The notes beneath the pieces were generated by a model that ran no database searches, was not told the DNA's origin, and saw nothing but the letters and a program-made list of their open reading frames with translations. Shown here piece after piece: positions 53,794 to 62,557 of a stretch of DNA of 64,000 bases (position 1 is the stretch's first letter; the number at the start of each line of letters is the position of its first letter). The DNA comes from Alicyclobacillus fastidiosus (GTDB taxonomy: Bacteria > Bacillota > Bacilli > Alicyclobacillales > Alicyclobacillaceae): the NCBI RefSeq assembly GCF_026651875.1, contig NZ_CP104067.1, positions 4,144,501-4,208,500 on the forward strand, given 5' to 3'. The position numbers and the translations under genes were made by a program.

Positions 53794-54330
53794 TTACAAA
53801 AAATCTTTGACCAAATATTCGATATCTTCATCATAATACACTCGCCAAGGCTCATCAGCAAGCTCTCTCAAATCACTTGCAGCATACACACCTTTGAGAT
53901 TAGTAAACTGATGCTCTTTTATCCACTGCAGATGTTCTTGTGTGCGGATGACGGCGACCTTCGGCAATTTGCTCCTTTTATAACCTTCCACGAGAATCAC
54001 GTCGAGCGGCTTCCCTTGAATTTCTGCCAGCATCGTAATCCGCTGACACAACTGTTCCGCCTGTGACGCTTCGTCATCATCCGCAATATGAATGAGGCTC
54101 TGTCCCCCGCCGACCACCATGGTCATCCGGGCACCTGCCTGCCGACACAACTCCGTGTCACTCCCCGACTTCTGCCAGTCATTCGACATGCGTTCATCCG
54201 CATGACCATCGTGTTTCAAGACAGCGACCGTTAGACCTTTTTCCTGTAAAAATTGCACCAAAGCCAGGACCAGTCGAGTCTTGCCGCTGTTTTGCAAACC
54301 AATGACGCTCATCACGATTGGTTTAGTCAT
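53794..54330 (-). CDS. mobB: Molybdopterin-guanine dinucleotide biosynthesis adapter MobB
   Basis: 178 aa from ATG 54328-54330, overlapping the previous stop (ATGAC). P-loop GTPase: VMSVIGLQNSGKTRLVLALV with Walker A GLQNSGKT near residue 12, LTVAVLKHDGHADERMSNDW, GSDTELCRQAGARMTMVVGG and VILVEGYKRSKLPKVAVIR. It binds GTP and assists MobA. Last intact gene of the formate dehydrogenase operon. Confidence 0.9.
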   Translation of the reverse strand: MTKPIVMSVIGLQNSGKTRLVLALVQFLQEKGLTVAVLKHDGHADERMSNDWQKSGSDTELCRQAGARMTMVVGGGQSLIHIADDDEASQAEQLCQRITMLAEIQGKPLDVILVEGYKRSKLPKVAVIRTQEHLQWIKEHQFTNLKGVYAASDLRELADEPWRVYYDEDIEYLVKDFL

Positions 54331-55156
54331 TGAGCCAGCCACCAATGCCAAGCGGGGCAATGTCTTTCTTGGTCACAGCGACCCCGGCCAGAACGCGCGG
54401 CAGCAAGACGTCAAATGACGTTTTTTTATCGTATATGACTGCCCCTGGCAAACCGAAAATCGCAGTTTGGTTTCGGTATGCAAGCATCAGCATGGAACCT
54501 GGAAGCATCGGTGTGCCATAGGTGACAACATTCGTTGCTGCTTTGCGAATCGCACCTGGCGTTCTGTCATCAGGGTCAACCGACATCCCTCCTATCACAC
54601 AGACAATGGTCGCCTCGTCGTTGCATGCCTGAACAATCGCGATGGCGATATCATCTAAATCGTCATCCGCAAATACCTGTTGATGAAGTTCAAAGCCGTA
54701 TCGTTGAAACTTCTGACGAAGAACAGATCCTGATTTATCTTCAATCCGCCCGCCCTTAATCTCGCTGCCCGTAGTTATCAATACGACCTTTTGGGGCTTG
54801 TATGGCAATACGTCAATGATGGCCATGACGCGCCTCACATCCACCCAAAGCATTCCTCGATGGCGCGCTTTTAAAATCACTTTACCTTCATGAACCAGTG
54901 TCTGAATCACCAATGACCCAGCGAGTGCATCGGCCATCATCACAGCTGCATCATCCTCATGCAGTTCATTGCCCTCAAGCTCCAGCACAAATAGGTGACG
55001 TTTTCCCATGTCCAAGAGCATCGGAATATCTGACTCTTGCACAACGTGGCCTTTCCTGAATGCTCGACCTTTGAACTCTCCGGGTACAATTCTCGTTAAA
55101 TCATGTGCCAGCGTTAAACCAACAGCTTCTTCTACAGGTACCTCACGTCTTCGCAC
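54323..55156 (-). CDS. MoCF-domain molybdopterin-binding protein
   Basis: 277 aa from GTG 55154-55156, preceded by GGGAGGG. N-terminal RRREVPVEEAVGLTLAHDLT and KGRAFRKGHVVQESDIPMLL resemble the MoeA-like entry region, and the MoCF fold follows: VVLITTGSEIKGGRIEDKSG near 145, ATIVCVIGGMSVDPDDRTPG and AIFGLPGAVIYDKKTSFDVL. It lacks MoeA's full N-terminal and C-terminal domains. It could carry or process Mo-molybdopterin before MobA; exact role unknown. It overlaps mobA upstream and mobB downstream. Confidence 0.8.
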   Translation of the reverse strand: MRRREVPVEEAVGLTLAHDLTRIVPGEFKGRAFRKGHVVQESDIPMLLDMGKRHLFVLELEGNELHEDDAAVMMADALAGSLVIQTLVHEGKVILKARHRGMLWVDVRRVMAIIDVLPYKPQKVVLITTGSEIKGGRIEDKSGSVLRQKFQRYGFELHQQVFADDDLDDIAIAIVQACNDEATIVCVIGGMSVDPDDRTPGAIRKAATNVVTYGTPMLPGSMLMLAYRNQTAIFGLPGAVIYDKKTSFDVLLPRVLAGVAVTKKDIAPLGIGGWLND

Positions 55157-55781
55157 GAAATTCCCTCCCATCGCTTTGCCAACGTTCGTAATCCTCTTTC
55201 GTATGTACAGGCTCTGTCCACCAAAGCGGCCAACCTGCACTTTCAGCAGAAATTCTTGCCACTGAACAACTTTCTACTACTTTCATCAATCTACGTTCGC
55301 CACTGGTTGCTACTGCTCGGAAAATCTGCCCAACTATTTGACGGTAACATCCTAACCAAGGTTGCAAACGCCATTCTCGTGTGACAAGAACCGCATCCAC
55401 ATCTGTTTCAGTCCGAAGCGTCGTTTCACAACTCATTAGGACTTCTGCATTCAGTCCCGGCAAATCACCGGCCACAACGTGCACAACTTCTGCTTCATCA
55501 CTAGTGGGCCAAGCGTTCGCAATCGCAAAAAGCGGTCCGTTGTACCACAAATCGTCGCTGTGGAAACGAATACGTTCATCGCATCGATTTGCGATGCGCA
55601 TAATCGCCGCCGTCCTCTCTGGAGCATGAACAATGACTACAGATTCACTGACCGCTAAAGCACAATCTACAACATGATCGAGAATTGTCCTGTCCCCACC
55701 GCGACGCACTTGCAGCGACAGCTTGTCCACGCCCATGCGGCGACTGGCTCCGCCGGCCAGAACTAAAGCGGCACACCGCAT
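55143..55781 (-). CDS. mobA: Molybdenum cofactor guanylyltransferase MobA
   Basis: 212 aa nucleotidyltransferase. LVLAGGASRRMGVDKLSLQV is the GTP-binding signature, HVVAGDLPGLNAEVL holds the metal-binding Asp, and WRLQPWLGCYRQIVGQIFR the Moco contact. It joins GMP to Mo-molybdopterin, giving MGD for formate dehydrogenase. Its start overlaps the end of the cyclo-ligase gene by 19 bases and its end overlaps the MoCF-protein gene. Confidence 0.9.
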   Translation of the reverse strand: MRCAALVLAGGASRRMGVDKLSLQVRRGGDRTILDHVVDCALAVSESVVIVHAPERTAAIMRIANRCDERIRFHSDDLWYNGPLFAIANAWPTSDEAEVVHVVAGDLPGLNAEVLMSCETTLRTETDVDAVLVTREWRLQPWLGCYRQIVGQIFRAVATSGERRLMKVVESCSVARISAESAGWPLWWTEPVHTKEDYERWQSDGREFRAKT

Positions 55782-56393
55782 GCTTCGAGACCCTCTTCGG
55801 TCAACAGATACTGCATCCGCACATCATGTTCTTCAGCAGGCAGTTCTTCCGCAACTTGCAGTGAAAACCCGACGCCGACAAGCAGCGCCCGAACGGAAGA
55901 GCATGAAAACATTCGGTCGTAAAATCCTCCGCCATATCCGAGTCGCAAGCCTGTCCGGGTAAAACTTAGACCTGGCACGACAATGACATCAATATCTTCC
56001 GCCAAAACGGCTGGGCAACGCCCGACATTCGATTCCAAGATGCCATAACTGCCAGCCTCCAGGTCTGTCAGGTGATTCACTTTGTGGAACGTCATCTGTT
56101 TTTGCTGTTTTTTGACTCGAGGATAAATTACCTGGCAGCCAACCAATATAAGTCTGGACAAACCTTTGAATAAATCCGCTTCGTCACGAAACGCGCTGTA
56201 TAAAGCAATCACCGGAGTGTTCCACCTCATGAGACATACTTCCACTGCGAATGATGCCATTCGCAGTCACCCAGTTGCATAAATGGTCCACAATTCGCCG
56301 GTTTTTCTCAGCCCGTTCGATTGGACTAAGCCCCGCCGGCACTCCAGAAAAATAAGCTCGAAGCTGCCGCTTTCGCTCTTCAATCGTCAAATC
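55763..56393 (-). pseudogene. 5-formyltetrahydrofolate cyclo-ligase, fused behind FdhD and frameshifted
   Basis: The N-terminus TIEERKRQLRAYFSGVPAGL then IERAEKNRRIVDHLCNWVT is read in the fdhD frame; a 1-nt shift near 56230-56260 moves it to EVCLMRWNTPVIALYSAFRD, DIDVIVVPGLSFTRTGLRLG and YGGGFYDRMFSCSSVRALLV, which hold the ATP/folate site of MthfS/YgfA-type enzymes. Together they make a nearly full-length enzyme (about 190 aa) with no start codon of its own except a TTG at the junction. Probably inactive unless the shift is an error. Confidence 0.7.
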
Positions 56394-56807
56394 AAAACAA
56401 TGGTGAATCGATATACGTATATTGACACCACTCACGTCCTTCGCAGCAAATGCATCGTTTACGAAATAAAATCCCTGCCTCGTCATTCCACAGCATGAAG
56501 TAATGTAACGTTTAGACCGGAAATTTTGATACAAGTTATTGATATTTTTTACTTTAACATGAGCAAACCCACGTCGCTCCTCTATATAAAACTCTTCAAT
56601 ATCCGTTAATGAAAATATCACGCGTTCCGAAGCAAGAAATCCAATTACCATATCTTCAATGTACTCAGGCGTACACACAACAGTGGCAAATTCCTCACCA
56701 TTCACCTTTATCGTCAATGCATATTCTGTAACAATCACATCATCTTTAACTTCTAAAACATCGTGATCAAAATGATAAACCTTACGAGTTGTCTCAACAG
56801 GTTTCAT
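56394..56807 (-). pseudogene. fdhD: FdhD sulfurtransferase, N-terminal half, joined to cyclo-ligase
   Basis: ATG after AAGAAGGTG. Residues 1-138 are FdhD (EYALTIKVNGEEFATVVCTP, IEDMVIGFLASERVIF, RYITSCCGMTRQGFYFVNDA with the CxxC-like CCGM site). After ISIHHCFD the sequence turns directly into cyclo-ligase. The usual second half (about 120 aa) is missing. FdhD hands sulfur from IscS to the Mo of formate dehydrogenase; the loss would leave the enzyme unactivated unless another fdhD exists. Confidence 0.85.
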
Positions 56808-56821
56808 AAGGACACACCTTC

Positions 56822-56974
56822 TTAAAGGTTTTGGGATTCGTGCTTTACGCCGCCAAAGAGGGGGCCTGACCCCGTCATACGGAAGCCGGAAACTTTAATC
56901 AGACCAAGCTGTTTCAAATAAATATGTGTTATTTCCTGAAGGGTCATACTGCTTCCTTGTATACGAAGCATCAT
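56822..56974 (-). CDS. Small protein between DUF1641 gene and fdhD (50 aa)
   Basis: ATG 56972-56974 follows AGAGGAGACTCG. The product begins MMLRIQGSSMTLQEITHIYL, continues KQLGLIKVSGFRMTGSGPLF and ends close before the fdhD start (14 bp gap). Not recognised; not obviously a membrane protein. The ribosome binding site and its place in the operon support it. The gap 56975-57144 has no other gene. Confidence 0.5.
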   Translation of the reverse strand: MMLRIQGSSMTLQEITHIYLKQLGLIKVSGFRMTGSGPLFGGVKHESQNL

Positions 56975-57144
56975 TTTACGAGTCTCCTCTACACTAGGTC
57001 CTTCTGATTCCGTTCATGCCGAACACACTTGTAGAGAGCATCGTCTGTCAATGTGCTCTCTACTCTAGTGTCAAAACCAAACTTGACAAAACACTCCCCT
57101 TGGTCCTTAAACTCGTTCAACACGACTCCCTTTGTTACTGCTGT

Positions 57145-57618
57145 CTACAAAGTCTTCCCAAGTCCCTTGAGGAAACCAATAGCAAACTTAAGTGTACGAT
57201 TTACGTCGGGGTCTTTTAAGGTTTTTGCTAAAGCAAACACGCCAATCTTTTTGGGTGATTGAGTCGCTTTGGTACCTTCCGCCATTCCTTCTGCGAGTCC
57301 ATTCATGAGTGCTCCGGTGGCCTCCGGATCAAGTTTTGTTAAGCCACCCATTACACTCATCATATTATTGATGAGTGCTGTTGCTTCAGGACGCAGTGCT
57401 TGCTCCACTAAGATTTTCGCGATCTTTTCTTTAGCGGTGAGCATGGCGTGAAGTGCTTCAAGAATTCCACTGTCGTGGAGTTCCTGCATGATACGCAATG
57501 TATCTTCGAGACTTGCCTTATTTTGAACCACCGCAGTGAGCAAACTTTGCAAAGAAGCCGCCTCTAACTCTTCTTTGCTTTTCGTGTTGCGGACAACCTG
57601 CTGAATGGGTGCTGCCAT
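57145..57618 (-). CDS. DUF1641 protein (YrhD-like), formate dehydrogenase accessory
   Basis: 157 aa, starting one base after the formate dehydrogenase stop. DUF1641 features: an N-terminal helical part (LEDTLRIMQELHDSGILEAL) and the conserved GLTKLDPEATGALMNGLAEG stretch near residue 95. Mostly alpha-helical and soluble. B. subtilis has the same yrhE-yrhD order, so it is likely a subunit or chaperone of this formate dehydrogenase; its biochemical role is not known. Confidence 0.85.
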   Translation of the reverse strand: MAAPIQQVVRNTKSKEELEAASLQSLLTAVVQNKASLEDTLRIMQELHDSGILEALHAMLTAKEKIAKILVEQALRPEATALINNMMSVMGGLTKLDPEATGALMNGLAEGMAEGTKATQSPKKIGVFALAKTLKDPDVNRTLKFAIGFLKGLGKTL

Positions 57619-57619
57619 A

Positions 57620-60574
57620 TTAATGAGCCCCCCTTCGGTATTGATTAGGAATATTTACAGCTGCAATTGGACTGTAATCCTCTCTGGCCCACTTACGCTC
57701 GACTTGAACGCCCATTTGCGGAGTACGTACGGCATTGCGAGGGTTAAATTTAGGCAGTGGGCTCTTGCCTTGTTTTTTAAGCACTTGCATTCGAACTTTC
57801 GTTTGTTTATATGCAGGAGTATGAGTTTTCACATCGACTGCGTTACCCGTCAACAAGTTGACCGCAGTTTCATGACTTGATGAGTGCATCGGCATATAAA
57901 TGTTCGTTCCTTGCATCCGGTCTGTGACCACCGCTTTGAGTTTAACTGCTCCGTATGGCGACTCCAGTCGGACCAGCGTGCCGCTTTCCACGCCGCGCTC
58001 TTTTGCGAGTTCTGGTGAAATTTCAACGAAGACCTCTGGCAACTTATAATTGATACCCCCAACCTTGTTTGTGAGGTTCCCTTCGTGAAATTGTTCGAGC
58101 AAACGTCCATTGTCAAGCGTTAAGTCGAATTCATCCGGGAATTCTACAGGCGGAACATATCCAAAAAGGGCAAGACGCGCTTTTTTGTCTGGGAAATTAA
58201 ATCCATCTGTATAAAGTACAGGTGTATTTTTCCCATCCGTAGACCCCCAATGGAAGCTACTCCACCCTTCCAGTACGTCATAATTGCACCCAGAAAAGAA
58301 CGGAGTTAAACTAGCCATCTCTGCAAAGATTTCACTTGGGTGCGAGTAATTCCAGTTAAATCCAAAACGCTTTGCAACTTCAGTAATAATTTGCCAGTCT
58401 GGTTTGCTGTTTCCGAGGGGTTCCATGGCTTGGTACAAGCGTTGTACACGCCGTTCTGTGTTGGTAAAGGTACCTTCCTTTTCCAAAGAAGGTGTTCCAG
58501 GCAAAATGACATCGGCAAATTGTGCGGTTGTCGTGAGAAAAATTTCTTGTACTACTAAAAAGTCAAGCTTTGCAAGCATTTCTTGTGTGTGGTTTGAGTT
58601 CGCATCAACCCAAGCCATATCTTCTCCTGCAATGTACATGCCTTTAAGTTCACCGCGATCGATCGCTTGAAGCATTTGAATGTTGTCGAGCCCTGGTTTG
58701 TTCGAAATCTTGACACCGTATGCTTTTTCAAATTTTGCCCGAGCCACATCGTCTGTTACCGATTGATACCCTGGAAAAATGTTCGGCATGGTTCCCATGT
58801 CTGCTGCACCTTGAACATTGTTGTGTCCACGGAGTGGGAATGCACCGGCACCTTTTCGAGCCATGTTTCCAGTGACAAGCAACAGATTTGCGATGGCGCC
58901 AGATGTGTACGATCCCGCCACGTTTTGTGTGACGCCCATTCCCCAACAAATAGCCGTCCCATCTGCTTCATGAATCATGGTTGCCACCTGGATGAGCGTT
59001 TCTTTAGAAACGCCGGTTTCCTTTTCGGCAAATTCGAGCGTGAACGGCTTCAGAAGAGCAAGGTATTCATCAAAGTAGTTAACATGTTTCTTGATAAATT
59101 CCTCATCGTGCCAGCCTTGGTCAATAATATATTTTGTGACTGCCGCAAGCCATACATAATCCGTTCCTTGTTTTGGTCGTACAAACAAGTCCGAGCGTTC
59201 TGCCATTTCGTGTTTGCGAAGGTCAAACGTAATCAATTTTTGTCCGTTTAATTTGTGGGCGCGTTTAATGCGTGTTGCTAAAACCGGGTGACCTTCTGCA
59301 GGTGAACACCCCAGTATGACGACCAGCCCTGCACTGGCAATATCTTCAATGGTCGCCGAGTCGCCACCGATTCCAGTTGTTTCTTGTAATCCCCAGGATG
59401 CAGGAGACTGGCAATAGCGCGAGCAGTTATCCACGTTATTGGTTTCAAATACTTGTCGGGCCAACTTTTGAATCAGGTAGTTTTCCTCATTCGTCATTTT
59501 TGAGGAGGAAATGAAGCCAAGTGCATTTGCACCATATGTGTTCTTGATGTTACCCATCTTCTCCGCGATCAAATTGAGTGCCTCATCCCACGAAGCCTCA
59601 ACAAACGTATCACCTTTTCGAATGAGCGGCGTCGTTAAACGTTGATTCGAGTTCACGAAATCCCAACCAAATTTACCTTTAATACATGTAGAGATGCTAT
59701 TGACTGGAGCTTGATCTACGGGTTCAATTTTTAAGATTTCGCGCCCCTTCGTCCACACCTCAAAACTACAACCAACGCCACAGAATGTGCAGACAGTTTT
59801 AGTTTTTTTGGTGCGTGTCTCCCGCATCGCTGCTTCCACTTCTGAAACAGCAAAAATCGTTTTGTAGTCCGGCTCTACCTCTTTGACCAGATCAATCATT
59901 GGATTGAGTATGTCTTCTTTCATTCCGGTCATATAGCCAGCTTCACCAAGCATTGATTTTTCCATCAGCGCATTACACGGGCAAACCGTGACACAATGGC
60001 CACAAGAAACACAGGACGATTCATTGATGGGTTTACCACCGTCCCAAAGAACACGGGGCATGTCACTTTCCCAGTTAATACTAAGGGTTTCATTGACCTG
60101 TAAGTCTTGGCATGCCTCTACACAGCGACCACACAAAATACACTGATCGGGATCGTAGCGATAAAATGGATTACTCATATCCACTTCATACCCCTTGGAC
60201 CGGTGCGGGCGCGTTTGATGGCTAACTTCGAGGAGTTCAGCTGTATTATGGACACGGCAATTCCCATTGTTGTTATCACACACAGTGCAATAAAGTAAGT
60301 GATTCTCCAAAATACGGTCCATGGCTTCACTCTGTGCTGTTTTTGCCAATTCAGAAGACGATAAAATGTTCATACCATCCTGTAAAACCGTGGAACATGC
60401 ACGCATGATTTGCCCATTCACTTCACACATACACGTATCACAACTTTGAATTGGCCCCAGTACTTCGGAATAGCATATATGCGGATGCTCCATGTTTTGG
60501 CCGAGCATAAAGTCTAAAATACGAGTTCCCTCGGGGGCCTCGTATTTTTCCCCGTCCAAAGTAAATTGAACCAT
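57620..60574 (-). CDS. Formate dehydrogenase, molybdenum/tungsten catalytic subunit (YrhE/FdhF-like)
   Basis: 984 aa from ATG 60572-60574 (AAAGGGGA before it). In order: N-terminal [2Fe-2S] domain (Cys34, 45, 48, 60), His-Cys cluster region (YCTVCDNNNGNC), two [4Fe-4S] ferredoxin motifs (CILCGRCVEAC and CVSCGHCVTVC), then the Mo-bis-MGD domain starting CTFCGVGCSFEVW with the catalytic SRYCQSPAS, a cysteine and not selenocysteine, and the C-terminal molybdopterin dinucleotide-binding domain. Oxidises formate, soluble cytoplasmic type with no signal peptide. All cofactor sites look intact. Confidence 0.95.
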   Translation of the reverse strand: MVQFTLDGEKYEAPEGTRILDFMLGQNMEHPHICYSEVLGPIQSCDTCMCEVNGQIMRACSTVLQDGMNILSSSELAKTAQSEAMDRILENHLLYCTVCDNNNGNCRVHNTAELLEVSHQTRPHRSKGYEVDMSNPFYRYDPDQCILCGRCVEACQDLQVNETLSINWESDMPRVLWDGGKPINESSCVSCGHCVTVCPCNALMEKSMLGEAGYMTGMKEDILNPMIDLVKEVEPDYKTIFAVSEVEAAMRETRTKKTKTVCTFCGVGCSFEVWTKGREILKIEPVDQAPVNSISTCIKGKFGWDFVNSNQRLTTPLIRKGDTFVEASWDEALNLIAEKMGNIKNTYGANALGFISSSKMTNEENYLIQKLARQVFETNNVDNCSRYCQSPASWGLQETTGIGGDSATIEDIASAGLVVILGCSPAEGHPVLATRIKRAHKLNGQKLITFDLRKHEMAERSDLFVRPKQGTDYVWLAAVTKYIIDQGWHDEEFIKKHVNYFDEYLALLKPFTLEFAEKETGVSKETLIQVATMIHEADGTAICWGMGVTQNVAGSYTSGAIANLLLVTGNMARKGAGAFPLRGHNNVQGAADMGTMPNIFPGYQSVTDDVARAKFEKAYGVKISNKPGLDNIQMLQAIDRGELKGMYIAGEDMAWVDANSNHTQEMLAKLDFLVVQEIFLTTTAQFADVILPGTPSLEKEGTFTNTERRVQRLYQAMEPLGNSKPDWQIITEVAKRFGFNWNYSHPSEIFAEMASLTPFFSGCNYDVLEGWSSFHWGSTDGKNTPVLYTDGFNFPDKKARLALFGYVPPVEFPDEFDLTLDNGRLLEQFHEGNLTNKVGGINYKLPEVFVEISPELAKERGVESGTLVRLESPYGAVKLKAVVTDRMQGTNIYMPMHSSSHETAVNLLTGNAVDVKTHTPAYKQTKVRMQVLKKQGKSPLPKFNPRNAVRTPQMGVQVERKWAREDYSPIAAVNIPNQYRRGAH

Positions 60575-60653
60575 GACAATTTCCCCTTTGTGAGGTTTCC
60601 TTCTAAACAACAGAAAAAATGTTTACAATATTTCCACCTTGTACATAAAGCGC

Positions 60654-60684
60654 TGTGACCACTTGTTTATCGCGGGTGGTCACA
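60654..60684. promoter_or_regulatory. Long inverted repeat upstream of formate dehydrogenase
   Basis: Perfect 9-bp arms TGTGACCAC (60654-60662) and GTGGTCACA (60676-60684) around 13 bases, 80-110 bp before the start codon. It could bind a dimeric CRP/Fnr-type regulator (TGTGA/TCACA half-sites) or form an RNA hairpin; no T-run follows. Confidence 0.45.
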
Positions 60685-60845
60685 CCTCTTGAAATGCCGG
60701 TTATCCCTCTTCATAACAATTCATCCCCCTTCGTAAAATGGAAGGTGTAGTGAAAACATCGAAGAGTTACTTTGAGGGCGCCACGAATAAGGTCCTGGTC
60801 TGCATATTCTTATCACCGAGACGTGGCTTCCTCCCTAAAAAGCCA

Positions 60846-60941
60846 ATAAAAAACTCCACAAAAACAACCCCCTTGTGATACAAAGGAAGTTCGTTTTCGT
60901 GGAGTAGTTAAAAGCACGAACCTGTACTCTCACACCAATCC
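60846..60941 (-). ncRNA. Conserved structured RNA, copy 3 (upstream of formate dehydrogenase)
   Basis: Minus strand: GGATTGGT, GAGTACAGG, GTGCTTTTAACTACTCCAC, hairpin with ACTCCACGAAAAC pairing GTTTTTGTGGAGT and an inner CCTTTG/CAAGGG stem, then TTTTTTA. The loop is 39 nt, the same as copy 1. A possible -10 box TACAAT lies 55 bp before the GGATTGGT block. It ends 272 bp before the formate dehydrogenase start. Confidence 0.62.
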
Positions 60942-61005
60942 GCTTACCTTGCAAAGATATCAAAATCAACCGTGTGTGTCTAGCATTGTAAGATATTTAT
61001 TTGAG

Positions 61006-62461
61006 TCATAATGAACGAGGTCGGCCCCGTTTCGTAACAACGTAGGTTACATTGCCAATACTGTTACTAGCGATAGCCAATGCAGAGCTACAATACGAAG
61101 GGAGCCGATAATATGAAGGATAGCACAAAATTCGTAGGTTTAGACGTGTCAAAGGATTCGATTGCGGTGGGCATAGCAGACATAGGGCGTGGTGCCCCAC
61201 GGTTTTTTGGAACAATTACAAATAATCCTGAAGCAATTCGTAAATTGGTTAGGCAGTTAGGAAACGACGTACAATTGGAATTTTGCTATGAAGCGGGACC
61301 TACAGGATATGGATTGTATCGCCAACTAACCAAGATGGGTTTGTCATGTATGGTCGTTGCCCCTTCCCTAATCCCAGTGCGTCAGGGGGATCGAGTAAAA
61401 ACTGATCGTCGAGACGCATTACGTCTGGCGCAGTTATTACGAGCGGGAGAATTGACGAGTGTATGGGTGCCGCAAGAGGATGACGAGGGACTTCGAGATC
61501 TAGTACGTGCAAGAGAGGACGCTAAAGAAGATCAATTGCGTACTCGACATAGGTTGTTGAAATTCTTGTTACGATGGGGTCTTCGCACACCAAAAGGTAT
61601 ACGCAATTGGACACCGAAACATCGCAAGTGGCTGGATACCTTACAATTTACGAATCGTGCTCAGAGGATGGCATTCCAAGAATACCTACACCAATTGGAT
61701 GAAATTGATGGACGTATTCAGCGATTAGAACAAGAAATTCATGTTCAGGCAACAGATAGCTTCCACGCTCCTGTCATTCAAGCTTTACAGACACTTCGTG
61801 GTGTCGCTGAGGTCACCGCAACATCATTGGTTGCGGAAATTGGGCAGTTTTCCCGCTTCTCGAATCCTAGGCAACTTATGGCTTACGCAGGACTAGTCCC
61901 ACGAGAATACTCTAGTGGTGCAAATCGTTGGCAAGGTGGGATAACCAAAACAGGGAATGCACATGTTCGCCACATTCTAGCCGAATCCGCGTGGAGTTAT
62001 CGTTATTCACCTGCAATAAAAGGTCGAATTAAACAACGACAAGAAGGCCAATCACCTCAGACACAAGCAATTGCTTGGAAGGCTCAAGATAGATTGCACC
62101 GTAAATATTTTCGTTTGATTTCTAGAGGCAAAAATCACTCCGTTGCTGTAACAGCAGTGGCATGAGAATTATTAGGATTTATCTGGGCAATTGGGTGCCA
62201 TGGCGGAACAAATGCGGGATAAAGAAAACACAAATTCCGTAGAATAAGTGTACCGTGATCGAATTCTTATTTAAGCAATCGTTTTGCAGAATTATAAACC
62301 CGTGTAGGGCAAGGGATTTCAGAACACAAAAAAGGACTTCACCCCAACTTCGAGAAGATTTCAAGCGACGAAACCAAAAACTTTCGAGGAGGGAAGTCAG
62401 TTGTATCTTCTCCAAAAGTCCCTATTCTCCCTTGAAGAATGGCTAGAAATCGAACCTTGTG
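61006..62461 (+). mobile_element. IS1111-type (IS110 family) element, copy 1, right end not found
   Basis: Left end TCATAATGAACGAGGTCGGCCCC (from about 61006) matches the left end of copy 2 at 62464. The transposase follows. The 290 bases after the gene are non-coding and hold no matching right inverted repeat before copy 2 begins, so the right end has been lost or replaced. Confidence 0.65.
61113..62165 (+). CDS. IS1111-type IS110-family transposase, premature stop at C-terminus
   Basis: 350 aa from ATG 61113, preceded by GAAGGGAGCC. FVGLDVSKDSIAVGI, EFCYEAGPTGYGLYRQL, VKTDRRDALRLAQLLRAGEL and C-terminal LRGVAEVTATSLVAEIGQFS, AYAGLVPREYSSGANRWQGG. Compared with copy 2, the Arg codon after SVA/AVA has become TGA (62163-62165); the following bases still encode ELLGFIWAIGC. 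The last 15-20 residues are thus lost. Active-site residues are intact, so activity is uncertain. Confidence 0.88.
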   Translation: MKDSTKFVGLDVSKDSIAVGIADIGRGAPRFFGTITNNPEAIRKLVRQLGNDVQLEFCYEAGPTGYGLYRQLTKMGLSCMVVAPSLIPVRQGDRVKTDRRDALRLAQLLRAGELTSVWVPQEDDEGLRDLVRAREDAKEDQLRTRHRLLKFLLRWGLRTPKGIRNWTPKHRKWLDTLQFTNRAQRMAFQEYLHQLDEIDGRIQRLEQEIHVQATDSFHAPVIQALQTLRGVAEVTATSLVAEIGQFSRFSNPRQLMAYAGLVPREYSSGANRWQGGITKTGNAHVRHILAESAWSYRYSPAIKGRIKQRQEGQSPQTQAIAWKAQDRLHRKYFRLISRGKNHSVAVTAVA

Positions 62462-62557
62462 AGTCATAATGAACGACACCGGCCCCATTTCGTAGGTCTT
62501 GGATTACACTGAATCTTGAGAAACCAGTGCAGAGCCACATACGAAAGGAGCCTTACT

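Noticed and set aside
57620..60574. Selenocysteine in formate dehydrogenase
   Set aside because: The active-site codon region reads SRYCQSPAS with a Cys codon and no in-frame TGA.
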